10,911 nt of DNA, from NCBI GenBank assembly GCA_003222835.1, contig QHXE01000518.1, forward strand, positions 1-10,911, written 5' to 3'. This DNA is from Acidobacteriota bacterium (lineage in GTDB: Bacteria > Acidobacteriota > Blastocatellia > Pyrinomonadales > Pyrinomonadaceae). The notes beneath the pieces are model-generated. The model ran no database searches. It was not told the origin of the DNA and saw only the letters and a list, made by a program, of their open reading frames with translations. This document shows positions 1 to 6,224 of the stretch, piece after piece (positions within the stretch are counted from its first letter, which is position 1; every line of letters starts with the position of its first letter). A program made the position numbers and the translations under genes.

Positions 1-1690
1 TGATCACTTGCCAACTGTTGCCGCCATCCGTCGTCTGGTGAACGTACTGACTGCCAATATAGAGCTTGTTGTGATCGTGCGGAGAGATCGTGAAGGGAGC
101 AGTCCAGACAAAGCGGTACTTTATATCCGCTGCGGTCGTACCGCTGATATTCTCCGGCCACACTTCGACGTTGCGTGTCTGACCCGTGCGCAGATCGAAT
201 CGTTCGACAATGCCGCCCACGCTGCCCGAGCCCGAAGCTGTTGACCAAATAATGTTGTTATCAACCGGATCGGGCGTCGCCCAACCGCTCTCGCCGCCGG
301 CTACATTGATCCACGCGCTGCGTGGAATGGCGCCGCCGCCGAATCCTCCCCCGCCACCACCGAAGCCACCGCCGATTCCGGTGCGGCTCGGCCCTCGATA
401 GGATGGTCCATCCTGACGATTACCGTAGACGTAATAAGGAATTCGATCGTCGACCGTGACGTGATAGATCTGTCCATTTGGAAGTTGAATTCTTTGCCAG
501 GTACGGCCGCGGGTGACTGAAAGACTCACGCCGGCGTCGTTGGCGACCGCCATGCGATTCGGCTCAGTCGGATCGATCCAGATGTCATGATTGTCACCAC
601 CGGGGCTGCCGGCAAAGCCTCCACCGCCGCCTCCACCACCCCCGCCGCCTCCGCCGCGCAGAGTCTCGCCGCCATCGAGCGAAACAGAATAGGGATTAGT
701 CAGGAAATGAAGTTCATTTTCGTTGTCGGGCGATACTTCGACTCGGAAGTAGTAGTGCGTCCGGCCGCCCATGCTCCGATCGTAACTGGCAACCCGCCAG
801 TTCTCTCCGCCATCATCCGAACGCCAAAGTTTGCCGCGATCAGTTTCCTGTCCCTTGTAGGGGACGCCGTCTCCCGTTTCGATCAACGCATAGACGCGAT
901 TTGAATTCGAGCGCGCGATTGCCAGCGCCCACTTGCCTGTCGCGCGAGTCGGCAAACCGTGCCCAGTGATTTTTTTCCAGGTCGCGCCTTCATCGCGCGA
1001 CATGAAAAGCCCGCTGCCCGGACCGCCGCTCTCTCTTCCCCAGGTATGCATTTCGAGCGGCCACATTCCTGCGAAGATAACGCGCGGGTTGTTTGGATCC
1101 ATCGCGATGTCTGAGCAGCCCGAGTTTTCATCCGTGAAGAGCACCCGCTCCCAATGGTTGCCGCCGTCGGTCGTGCGAAACACGCCACGCTCTTGCTGCG
1201 GGCCGTATGCGTGCCCGAGCGCACATGCCACGACGACGTCCGGGTTTTTGGGATCGATTGCGAGGTGTCCAATGCGTCCGGTTTTCTCCAGACCCATTAG
1301 CTTCCACGTTTTGCCCGCGTCTGTCGATCTGTAAATTCCCTGCCCCACCGAAATGTGGCTGCGAATCCATGCTTCACCAGTGCCGGCCCAGATCGTGTTT
1401 GGATCAGAAGGCGCAATTGCCAGTGATCCGATCGACGACACCGGTTGACCGTCGAAGATCGCCTCCCAATGGATGCCGCCGTCCGTAGTCTTGAAAATTC
1501 CGCCCGACGCGGAACCGGCATAGTAGATGTAGGGCTGCCCCGGCACGCCGACTACGGACGTCACACGATTGCCGACAGGACCGATATACCGGTAGCGCAG
1601 CGCCTCCGTGTTGGTTTGCTGGGCCTGGACCACCGTGACGCAGAAAATGACTGAAGCAAAAACGAGTAGGGATTTTGTCCTTCTATACAT
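1..1690 (-). CDS. Secreted Asp-box (BNR/WD40-like beta-propeller) protein of the 'glycosyl hydrolase' family, C-terminus missing
   Basis: Reading the minus strand from the ATG at 1690 gives 563 codons without a stop to the left edge, so the gene is 3'-truncated by the window. The start has a good Shine-Dalgarno, GGAGGT at 1695-1700, four bases upstream. Residues 1-23 are a signal peptide (MYRRTKSLLVFASV..., ending VVQA before QQ), so the product is exported. Asp-box repeats (S/T-x-D-x-G-x-x-W) are visible, for example TTDGGIHW (68-75), STDAGKTW (122-129), TTDGGNHW (173-180) and others up to TTDGGNSW at the left edge. The segments IGPVGNRV and YYAGSASGG and the later GPQQERGVFRTTDGG are hallmarks of large sortilin/VPS10-like propeller proteins, often annotated 'glycosyl hydrolase' and about 1000 residues long in Acidobacteriota. 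Activity is unproven for most members. Two glycine-rich loops interrupt the propeller: 13 consecutive Gly at residues 346-358 and a Gly/Phe stretch at 440-453. Confidence 0.88.
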   Translation of the reverse strand, partial: MYRRTKSLLVFASVIFCVTVVQAQQTNTEALRYRYIGPVGNRVTSVVGVPGQPYIYYAGSASGGIFKTTDGGIHWEAIFDGQPVSSIGSLAIAPSDPNTIWAGTGEAWIRSHISVGQGIYRSTDAGKTWKLMGLEKTGRIGHLAIDPKNPDVVVACALGHAYGPQQERGVFRTTDGGNHWERVLFTDENSGCSDIAMDPNNPRVIFAGMWPLEMHTWGRESGGPGSGLFMSRDEGATWKKITGHGLPTRATGKWALAIARSNSNRVYALIETGDGVPYKGQETDRGKLWRSDDGGENWRVASYDRSMGGRTHYYFRVEVSPDNENELHFLTNPYSVSLDGGETLRGGGGGGGGGGGGGFAGSPGGDNHDIWIDPTEPNRMAVANDAGVSLSVTRGRTWQRIQLPNGQIYHVTVDDRIPYYVYGNRQDGPSYRGPSRTGIGGGFGGGGGGFGGGAIPRSAWINVAGGESGWATPDPVDNNIIWSTASGSGSVGGIVERFDLRTGQTRNVEVWPENISGTTAADIKYRFVWTAPFTISPHDHNKLYIGSQYVHQTTDGGNSWQVI

Positions 1691-1742
1691 ACGCACCTCC
1701 GAAGATTCAAAATGCTAGAGATTGAAAGCAGCCATTGTGCTA

Positions 1743-2042
1743 GTCCGCGAAGCGGACGACCGATACTAGCCCAGCGATTCAACGCTGGGAATCAGACGAA
1801 TATTCGAGGATTCAAGTCCGCGAAATGGACGGCAGAGGGCCGCGACAGTACCTAAGCGGTAACGCCCGGATGCTAGGTTGTCGATTATTTGATTGCTCAT
1901 CTTGTGAGCGGGGTCCAATCGCTACTGCCCCTCTGGTGTTCCATAAACATTTCGCCGCTACGCGGTTTCAACGGCAGCCTCCTGAAGTCAGGAGGCTAAA
2001 AATCGAATCTTCTTTGACGCACCCAAGGCGTGAACGCCTGGG
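1743..2042. repeat. Intergenic cluster of short REP-like hairpins
   Basis: The 382-bp gap 1691-2072 holds no convincing gene but several small perfect or near-perfect palindromes. These are GTCCGC/GCGGAC (1743-1757, 3-nt loop), CCCAGCG/CGCTGGG (1770-1789, 6-nt loop), CCGC/GCGG (1955-1965), a 10-bp stem AGCCTCCTGA/TCAGGAGGCT (1976-1997), and CCCAAGGCG/CGCCTGGG with one bulged base (2022-2042). The piece ATAAACATTTCG next to the 1955 hairpin resembles ATAAACATCTCG in the element at 4771-5023, which suggests one dispersed repeat family. None is followed by a T-run on the minus strand, where the flanking genes lie, so they do not look like simple terminators. They resemble REP sequences, but no RAYT transposase is in view. 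Confidence 0.6.
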
Positions 2043-2072
2043 CTAGAGAAACAGTCTCTTACCGGAAAAATC

Positions 2073-3380
2073 CTAAACCTGAATCTGATTTCCCAGCGCT
2101 ACCAAACGCTCAACCGTGGCGCTTCCTGGCCCGCTCAGGAAAACTAGATAAGGACCTTTTTGAAAAACCAGAATTCGCTTCCCTTCCTGATTCAGATAGA
2201 GGGCATCGACATCGCGCACGGTCGTCGTTTGCGCGCCGCCGAGTCCCAGCGCGCTGCGCGCCAAAAGCCAAGTGCGCCAAGCTTGGAATGTCGAGCCATA
2301 CTCGAGATTGAGCGCGACCCATTCCTGGCGTCCGGCATCCGTATATCGAGCGCCGGTTAAGCGATCGGGAATAAACGGCCGCATTCCCGAAGGCAAATCT
2401 CCGCCTGAACCGATCTGCGCGCCCGTGAGTGTGTTGATTTCCTGCAGAGTCAAATCGCTCGGCGTCTTCGCCGGCAGAGTCCACAGCGATTGCTTGACCT
2501 CAGGATAATCGATCAAGCCTTCCCCATTTCCGACATTTTGCGCGAGTCGATCGACCACGGCCAGCGTCGACGGGTCGGGTCCGTAGATCAGGATGACAAC
2601 GTCGGCGCCCTGCTTGGTCAGAACGTAAACGTTGGCTTGGGGCGATCGAACTTTCGATCCGATGTAAGTGGCGCCCTTCGGGCTTTGCACTTTCACCCCG
2701 GTCTTAGTGCCGTTCGTGGCTTGTACCACGGAAGTCGCCAGTCCGTCACCGAAGTTCGGTTGATTGGGAATCGCGGTCAGCACACAGATGTACACGTTGT
2801 CTTTCGTCGAATCTGACGTTGACGACTCTTTCGGCGCTTGCGGCTGCGGCTTGTAGGTGGACGACGTCATCGTCGTCGCGCCTTTTGAAAGCTTCGAACG
2901 ATCGACTCCCGGTGGCAGCTTGGCCGCGGAGGAACTGTCGGACTTCGTCGTAGTTCCACTTAACGATTCGGTTTGAACGGAAGTTGGCTTGGCCGGCGCG
3001 TTGGGATCGTTGTCCACCGGGAATTCTGTCATCGTGCCGGCGGCGCGCTGTGGAATGTCGGGGGCCTGGCGAACGGGCGGGCTGTAAGACACTCGACGCC
3101 ACACGTAGATTCCACCTGCGCCTGCTGCGACTACGATCAATCCAACAATGATCAGGCAGCCTATCATCAAAGGACTGCGGCGCTTTCTGGTTGGCGTCGT
3201 CGCCATTGGCTGGAATTGAGGCGGGTTCGCGGGCGATTGAACCTGCGGCACTGCCGGCGGCAGCGCCGTAATTGTGGGCGCAAACAATTCTTTGCCGCAG
3301 TTGCGACAGAAGCTCTCGCCGGGTGTGGCTGGAGTTCCGCACTGCGGACAAATCGTCGCCTTCAATGTCGGATCACTCAT
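2073..3380 (-). CDS. Zinc-ribbon, single-pass membrane protein with an unrecognised extracytoplasmic domain
   Basis: The 435-residue protein opens with a four-cysteine zinc ribbon (CPQCG at 11-15, CRNCG at 25-29). A Pro-rich stretch, a basic RKRR cluster (65-68) and one membrane helix (about 71-93) follow. Positive-inside logic places the ribbon in the cytoplasm. Residues 98-194 are a Ser/Thr/Lys/Gln-rich linker. Residues 195-435 form a domain I do not recognise, with hydrophobic strands such as VYVLTKQGADVVILIYG and a C-terminal LVFLSGPGSATVERLVALGNQIQV-like tail that suggests a compact alpha/beta fold. The frame extends 26 codons further to a TTG at 3458. I chose the ATG at 3380 because a promoter candidate (3461-3489) would start transcription near 3454, downstream of that TTG, and the ribbon begins just after the ATG. 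No clear Shine-Dalgarno precedes either start. The function is unknown; a sensor or envelope role is only a guess. Confidence 0.8.
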   Translation of the reverse strand: MSDPTLKATICPQCGTPATPGESFCRNCGKELFAPTITALPPAVPQVQSPANPPQFQPMATTPTRKRRSPLMIGCLIIVGLIVVAAGAGGIYVWRRVSYSPPVRQAPDIPQRAAGTMTEFPVDNDPNAPAKPTSVQTESLSGTTTKSDSSSAAKLPPGVDRSKLSKGATTMTSSTYKPQPQAPKESSTSDSTKDNVYICVLTAIPNQPNFGDGLATSVVQATNGTKTGVKVQSPKGATYIGSKVRSPQANVYVLTKQGADVVILIYGPDPSTLAVVDRLAQNVGNGEGLIDYPEVKQSLWTLPAKTPSDLTLQEINTLTGAQIGSGGDLPSGMRPFIPDRLTGARYTDAGRQEWVALNLEYGSTFQAWRTWLLARSALGLGGAQTTTVRDVDALYLNQEGKRILVFQKGPYLVFLSGPGSATVERLVALGNQIQV

Positions 3381-3460
3381 AGAGGAAACAGTCGATGTCT
3401 GGCTACACGAGCACTCGCTTCTTTCAGTTGTCGAATGAAAACCGGCTGCGGAGAGCAATG

Positions 3461-3489
3461 CTTCTATCGAGAAACGGAACGAAAGTCAA
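3461..3489 (-). promoter_or_regulatory. Candidate sigma-70-type promoter of the zinc-ribbon gene
   Basis: On the minus strand, TTGACT (3484-3489) and TAGAAG (3461-3466) are separated by 17 bp. The -35 box matches the consensus at 5 of 6 positions and the -10 box at 4 of 6. Transcription would begin near 3454, giving a leader of about 74 nt before the ATG at 3380. Prediction from motif only. Confidence 0.4.
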
Positions 3490-3637
3490 TGAATTTTTGC
3501 TGCATAGTGGGACCGCGGCTGGAAAACGAGCCGCCAATTCGTCCGCGTCGCGATTGTATAGACCATGATAGAATGCGGCCGGTAACTGGTTTCCTCCCCG
3601 CCAATCGCGCCCGTGTTGCGTTCATTAAGCTTAAAGT

Positions 3638-3666
3638 TTGACTTGCCTTCACGCTTGATTTAAATT
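3638..3666 (+). promoter_or_regulatory. Candidate sigma-70-type promoter of the Crp/Fnr-like gene
   Basis: TTGACT (3638-3643) is followed after 17 bp by TAAATT (3661-3666) in a locally AT-rich stretch. The predicted start near 3673 leaves a leader of about 50 nt to the ATG at 3726. The divergent promoter for the zinc-ribbon gene uses the same TTGACT -35 box about 150 bp away. Confidence 0.4.
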
Positions 3667-3725
3667 TCGCTCGATCTCCCCATTAATTACGTGCTTCAAC
3701 AGGACGATTCTGAAAAGAGATAAAT

Positions 3726-4427
3726 ATGCAACCCCCGCAAAACCGTCTGCTCGCTCAGCTTCCCCGTGATGTTTACGAACGGATAAAACCAGACTTGAAT
3801 CTCGTGTCGTTCTCGCGCGATGAAGTTATCCATCGGCCTGGCGACACAATCCGGCACTTTCACTTTCCTTTGACGTGCATGGTTTCGGTAACGGTAAGGA
3901 TGGGCGACGGCCGAACCGTCGAGGCGGGAGCAATCGGCAGCCGTGAAGTCGTCGGCATCAATGCCTTCATGGGCGGACGCGAAACAACCCAGACCGAATA
4001 TATTGTGCAGCTACCCGGTGAGGCGATGAAAATTGCCGCTGACCCCTTGAAAATTGAGTTCAACCGGAACACGGAAATGCGCGACCTAATGCTCAAGTAC
4101 ACGCAGGCATACATCGCCCAAATCTCGCAAAACGTCGCTTGCAACCGTCTCCATACCCTGGAACACCGTTGCGCCCGTTGGCTACTCGAAGTTCGCGAGC
4201 GCGTTCAGTCGGACGATTTCCCCCTGACGCAAGAGTTCATCGCGCAGATGCTTGGCGTGCGCCGCTCCGGTGTTAGCGTGGTAGCTGAAGCGTTAAAGGA
4301 AAAGGGCGTGATCGATTACGGTCGCGGGCAAATTAAGATTACTGACGCGCAGGCATTAGAGAATTTGTCTTGCGAGTGCTATATGGTCTTGAAAGAAGAG
4401 TATAACCGGCTGTTAGGGTTACAATGA
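3726..4427 (+). CDS. Crp/Fnr-family transcriptional regulator
   Basis: This 233-residue protein has the usual Crp/Fnr layout. An N-terminal cyclic-nucleotide-binding-like beta-barrel (about 20-120, with RPGDTIRHFHFPLTCMVS and GAIGSREVVGINAFMG) is followed by a long dimerisation helix (ACNRLHTLEHRCARWLLE) and a winged helix-turn-helix (about 165-210). The recognition helix lies around RRSGVSVVAEALKEKG (179-194), and YGRGQIKITD forms the wing. The phosphate-binding cassette of true CRP (an Arg-Ser/Thr pair after GELG) is not recognisable, so cAMP binding is doubtful. There is no N-terminal Fnr-type cysteine cluster. Cysteines 216 and 218 (CECY) near the C-terminus are a feature I associate with this orphan subfamily. 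The start ATG is preceded by a purine-rich GAAAAGAGA rather than a strong Shine-Dalgarno. It is transcribed alone, divergent from the zinc-ribbon gene. Its targets cannot be told from the sequence. Confidence 0.88.
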   Translation: MQPPQNRLLAQLPRDVYERIKPDLNLVSFSRDEVIHRPGDTIRHFHFPLTCMVSVTVRMGDGRTVEAGAIGSREVVGINAFMGGRETTQTEYIVQLPGEAMKIAADPLKIEFNRNTEMRDLMLKYTQAYIAQISQNVACNRLHTLEHRCARWLLEVRERVQSDDFPLTQEFIAQMLGVRRSGVSVVAEALKEKGVIDYGRGQIKITDAQALENLSCECYMVLKEEYNRLLGLQ

Positions 4428-4549
4428 AAAGGCAATCGGATCTTCGACAGCCAAGCGGCCTGCGATAACAATCGCAGTCGGTAGAGAGGGGGGCAATCAC
4501 TTTTTTCGCGTTGAATGGAACTCGTTAATGTGATAAACGCGCAGCAGGC

Positions 4550-4578
4550 TTGAATTTTTCTGAGACTCCGTGTATAAC
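4550..4578 (+). promoter_or_regulatory. Candidate promoter of a putative small RNA
   Basis: TTGAAT (4550-4555) and TATAAC (4573-4578) are spaced by exactly 17 bp. Both boxes are close to the sigma-70 consensus. The predicted transcription start is near 4585 and no start codon with a ribosome site follows before the terminator at 4619. Confidence 0.5.
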
Positions 4579-4584
4579 CACAAG

Positions 4585-4660
4585 CACGCGCCTCGCAATC
4601 CCTAAAGATTGTGAGCCGGGGCGGCAACGGGGTGAGGACGTTGCCGCCCTATTATTTTTT
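4585..4660 (+). ncRNA. Putative small non-coding RNA, about 75 nt
   Basis: A promoter candidate at 4550-4578 is followed within about 80 nt by a strong intrinsic terminator. Between them lies a second hairpin, CGCAATC/GATTGTG (4594-4600 with 4607-4613, one G-U pair, loop CCTAAA). The transcript would therefore be two stem-loops joined by the short linker AGCC and a U-rich tail, the typical size and shape of a bacterial regulatory RNA. I do not recognise it as a known family. The alternative is that the hairpin is simply the terminator of the Crp-like gene 190 bp upstream and the promoter match is chance. Confidence 0.4.
4619..4660 (+). terminator. Strong Rho-independent terminator
   Basis: A perfect 10-bp stem GGGCGGCAAC / GTTGCCGCCC (4619-4628 and 4640-4649) with an 11-nt loop is followed by TATTATTTTTT (4650-4660). 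It would end either the putative small RNA or read-through from the Crp-like gene. Confidence 0.8.
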
Positions 4661-4770
4661 GTGGGCCTCCCGCTCCTCAAAGATTCTAGAAGCCGGAACC
4701 GGAAATCAAGAGAGTACATCAGTCAGGAGTCGGAAATAAGGCCACCGCTATTTGTCATTGGTCATTCGCG

Positions 4771-5023
4771 AATTCAGGTTGGAAGTGCAACGGAATATTG
4801 TTTGTCGCTTCGCCCCAGAGGGGCGGGATGTTTATAGCTTGGCGCTCCTTTCTTTACTCCGAAGCTCCGTAGGAGCGCAACCACTTTTGCCTGCCTCTGC
4901 GAAGATCCTGCTGCCGGGTTTCGCTCCTAACGGAGCGAGATCTTTGGGCGCGCGCTCGTAGCTATAAACATCTCGGCTCCTCCGGAGCGAGCCCGAATTC
5001 AACTGTTGCACTTCTAAGTTCAA
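4771..5023. repeat. MITE-like inverted-repeat element with internal GCTCC/GGAGC hairpins
   Basis: Two nested perfect inverted repeats share one centre. The outer is GAAGTGCAAC (4782-4791) against GTTGCACTTC (5005-5014). The inner is GATGTTTATAGCT (4827-4839) against AGCTATAAACATC (4960-4972). Sequence outside the outer pair is partly complementary (AATTCAGGTTG against TAAGTTCAATT). Inside are four small hairpins built on a related core: CGCCCC/GGGGCG (4811-4825), GCTCC/GGAGC (4864-4876), TCGCTCC/GGAGCGA (4921-4938) and GCTCC/GGAGC (4976-4988). There is no coding capacity. The layout fits a non-autonomous mobile element or a REP doublet; no matching transposase is in the window and no target-site duplication was identified. 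Confidence 0.6.
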
Positions 5024-5055
5024 TTTACCATTCGACATTTTTCATCCGTCATTTG

Positions 5056-5075
5056 GTGAGTAAGTCCTTGCTCAC
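5056..5075. repeat. Short hairpin GTGAG...CTCAC
   Basis: GTGAG (5056-5060) and CTCAC (5071-5075) enclose AAG/CTT (5062-5064 with 5067-5069), giving an eight-pair stem with one mismatch. It lies just outside the MITE-like element, upstream of pncA. It has no T-run, so it is probably another dispersed repeat fragment. Confidence 0.4.
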
Positions 5076-5157
5076 GCCTCTCTTCATGTCCAAGTATCGC
5101 TCGGAATGAGTTTTCCAGGCGCATTGCAGTGCGTTCGCGCGAGCGTTAATCTAAGCT

Positions 5158-5163
5158 TATAAT
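5158..5163 (+). promoter_or_regulatory. -10 box of the probable pncA promoter
   Basis: A perfect TATAAT lies 30 bp before the GTG start of pncA. No good -35 box is at the right distance (the spaced region is TTCGCG-like), so the promoter may be activator-dependent or weak. The expected start is near 5170, leaving a leader of about 23 nt that contains the GAGGG ribosome-binding site. Confidence 0.4.
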
Positions 5164-5192
5164 TCCTAATCAACGCATATCGAGGGTGACAG

Positions 5193-5783
5193 GTGGCAAA
5201 TCATAGAAAGAAAGCTTTGATAGTAGTCGATGTGCAAAACGATTTCTGCCCGGGCGGATCTCTGGCGGTGGCTCATGGAGATGAAGTGGTTGCACCGCTG
5301 AACAAACTGATGAAAAAGTTTTTGGATCGCGGTGAGCCAGTTTTCAAAACTCGCGATTGGCATCCGGCCAAGACTAAACACTTCGCTGCGTATGGGGGTA
5401 CCTGGCCGGTTCATTGCGTTCAGGGAACGCGCGGCGCGGAGTTTCATCCCGACCTAACGGACGACCCGCGCATCACGATTATCTCAAAGGGCGTTGACGA
5501 AAGCGCCGATGGTTATTCGGGATTCGACGGCACTAACCTCGCTCAATTGCTGCGCGAGGATCAGGTCGAGGAAGTTTGGGTTGGCGGACTGGCGACCGAT
5601 TATTGTGTCAAGCACACCGTTCTCGATGCCTTGCGCGAAGACTTCAAGGTGAACGCGCTGGCTGATGCGATGCGCGCAGTTAACGTAAGCCCGCATGATG
5701 GCGCGCAAGCGATTAACGAAATGCGCGATGCGGGCGCGGAAATTGTCGGCAGCGTTAAGAAAGCGGCGGGCGCGGGAGATTAA
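5193..5783 (+). CDS. pncA: Nicotinamidase (nicotinamide to nicotinate)
   Basis: This 196-residue isochorismatase-fold hydrolase deamidates nicotinamide to nicotinate in the cytoplasm, feeding NAD salvage. The family signatures are complete: VVDVQNDFCPGGSL with catalytic Asp13, ISKG with catalytic Lys99, and GLATDYCVKHT with nucleophile Cys138. The metal ligands are Asp55, His57 (TRDWHP) and His74 (WPVHCVQGT). The length is normal for bacterial PncA. Translation starts at GTG (5193), supported by GAGGG at 5182-5186 six bases upstream and by the family's short N-terminus. pncB, the next enzyme in the same pathway, lies 441 bp downstream on the same strand, but the two are separated by an opposite-strand gene, so they are not one simple operon. 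The stop codon is only 15 bp from the end of that convergent gene. Confidence 0.96.
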   Translation: MANHRKKALIVVDVQNDFCPGGSLAVAHGDEVVAPLNKLMKKFLDRGEPVFKTRDWHPAKTKHFAAYGGTWPVHCVQGTRGAEFHPDLTDDPRITIISKGVDESADGYSGFDGTNLAQLLREDQVEEVWVGGLATDYCVKHTVLDALREDFKVNALADAMRAVNVSPHDGAQAINEMRDAGAEIVGSVKKAAGAGD

Positions 5784-5798
5784 GCTGCCGCTCACTGT

Positions 5799-6032
5799 TC
5801 ACCGACACTGATGCCTGCAATCGTCTTTAGCTCGTTTCGCAGCGTGCTCGCAACTCTTACGTTCGGATTTTAGCGGTATCGCCCTGCATACATCTTTGCG
5901 AATGCGATAGCGATCGTTACACCGGTCTTTGCACCGGTTTCCGCCACCTGCCGCAGTGCCGACGACGGAGAGTCCTCCGACCAGAATCAACACCAAGAGA
6001 CTTGATCTCAGAATTGTTCTCGTTCGCTTCAT
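5799..6032 (-). CDS. Small secreted six-cysteine protein, unknown function
   Basis: The protein has 77 residues. The ATG at 6032 is preferred to a start 21 codons upstream because AAGGAG (6041-6046) sits eight bases before it and because a signal peptide begins there (KRTR, hydrophobic 11-24, likely cleavage after GTAA at 25-28). The mature part is about 49 residues, highly charged (Arg, Lys, Asp) and probably helical. Its six cysteines, 34, 38, 49, 61, 72 and 76, are spaced CxxxC-x10-C-x11-C-x10-CxxxC, which reads the same in both directions. This suggests two antiparallel helices joined by disulfides. I know no family with this exact pattern. The gene lies convergent to pncA and divergent from pncB. 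A 7-bp stem (CAGCGGG/CCCGCTG, 6057-6081) lies in its leader just before the ribosome-binding site. Confidence 0.72.
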   Translation of the reverse strand: MKRTRTILRSSLLVLILVGGLSVVGTAAGGGNRCKDRCNDRYRIRKDVCRAIPLKSERKSCEHAAKRAKDDCRHQCR

Positions 6033-6141
6033 TGTTCTCGCTCCTTTTCCAAATAACAGCGGGCCAGCTTTGTTCCCGCTGAAATTCATTAACATCCCAA
6101 CGAACAGGGGCCTCGATAAATTTTGCGAAGAAGAGGGTTCT

Positions 6142-6169
6142 AGAATACTACCGACCCGCGACTAGTCAA
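6142..6169 (-). promoter_or_regulatory. Candidate promoter of the six-cysteine protein gene
   Basis: On the minus strand TTGACT (6164-6169) is followed after 16 bp by TATTCT (6142-6147). An 8-bp palindrome TTCTAGAA (6138-6145) overlaps the -10 box and could be an operator. The leader would be about 100 nt. The opposite-strand pncB promoter starts about 20 bp away, so the two could be co-regulated. Confidence 0.35.
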
Positions 6170-6186
6170 AGTCTTTAGATTGATGA

Positions 6187-6215
6187 TTCAGACCGCGAAC
6201 GTCGCATGATATGAT
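6187..6215 (+). promoter_or_regulatory. Candidate promoter of pncB giving a nearly leaderless mRNA
   Basis: TTCAGA (6187-6192) and TATGAT (6210-6215) are 17 bp apart. The -10 box ends only nine bases before the pncB ATG, so transcription would start about 0-4 nt upstream of the start codon. No Shine-Dalgarno is present between them. Confidence 0.45.
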
Positions 6216-6224
6216 TTCGCCACA

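Larger units (their letters stand above)
4428..5192. other. 765-bp intergenic region without protein genes
   Basis: No ORF here has a recognisable product or a ribosome-binding site. From left to right it contains: a small hairpin CTGCGAT/ATCGCAG (4460-4477, 4-nt loop, no T-run) just after the Crp-like gene; a promoter, small hairpin and intrinsic terminator that together look like a small RNA gene (4550-4660); unremarkable sequence 4661-4760 with degenerate CATTNGTCATT pieces; a MITE-like inverted repeat (4771-5023); more CATTTNTCAT-like sequence; a hairpin at 5056-5075; and the pncA leader with a TATAAT box at 5158. Confidence 0.7.

Noticed and set aside
8..1654. Plus-strand and other minus-strand ORFs in the first 1.7 kb
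   Set aside because: All overlap the long open minus-strand frame with clear Asp-box repeats and a signal peptide, and they have low-complexity or meaningless translations.
2160..2816. Several plus-strand ORFs between 2.0 and 2.8 kb
   Set aside because: They are shadow frames of the minus-strand zinc-ribbon gene with no recognisable product or ribosome sites.
3381..3458. N-terminal extension of the zinc-ribbon protein from a TTG start
   Set aside because: TTG is a rare start, there is no ribosome site, and the best promoter candidate would begin transcription after it.
4460..4477. Hairpin CTGCGAT/ATCGCAG as terminator of the Crp-like gene
   Set aside because: A 7-bp stem without a following T-run; the much stronger terminator is at 4619-4660.
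6033..6095. Longer N-terminus of the six-cysteine protein
   Set aside because: The upstream ATG has no ribosome site and would place a polar stretch before the signal peptide, while the inner ATG has AAGGAG at a good distance.
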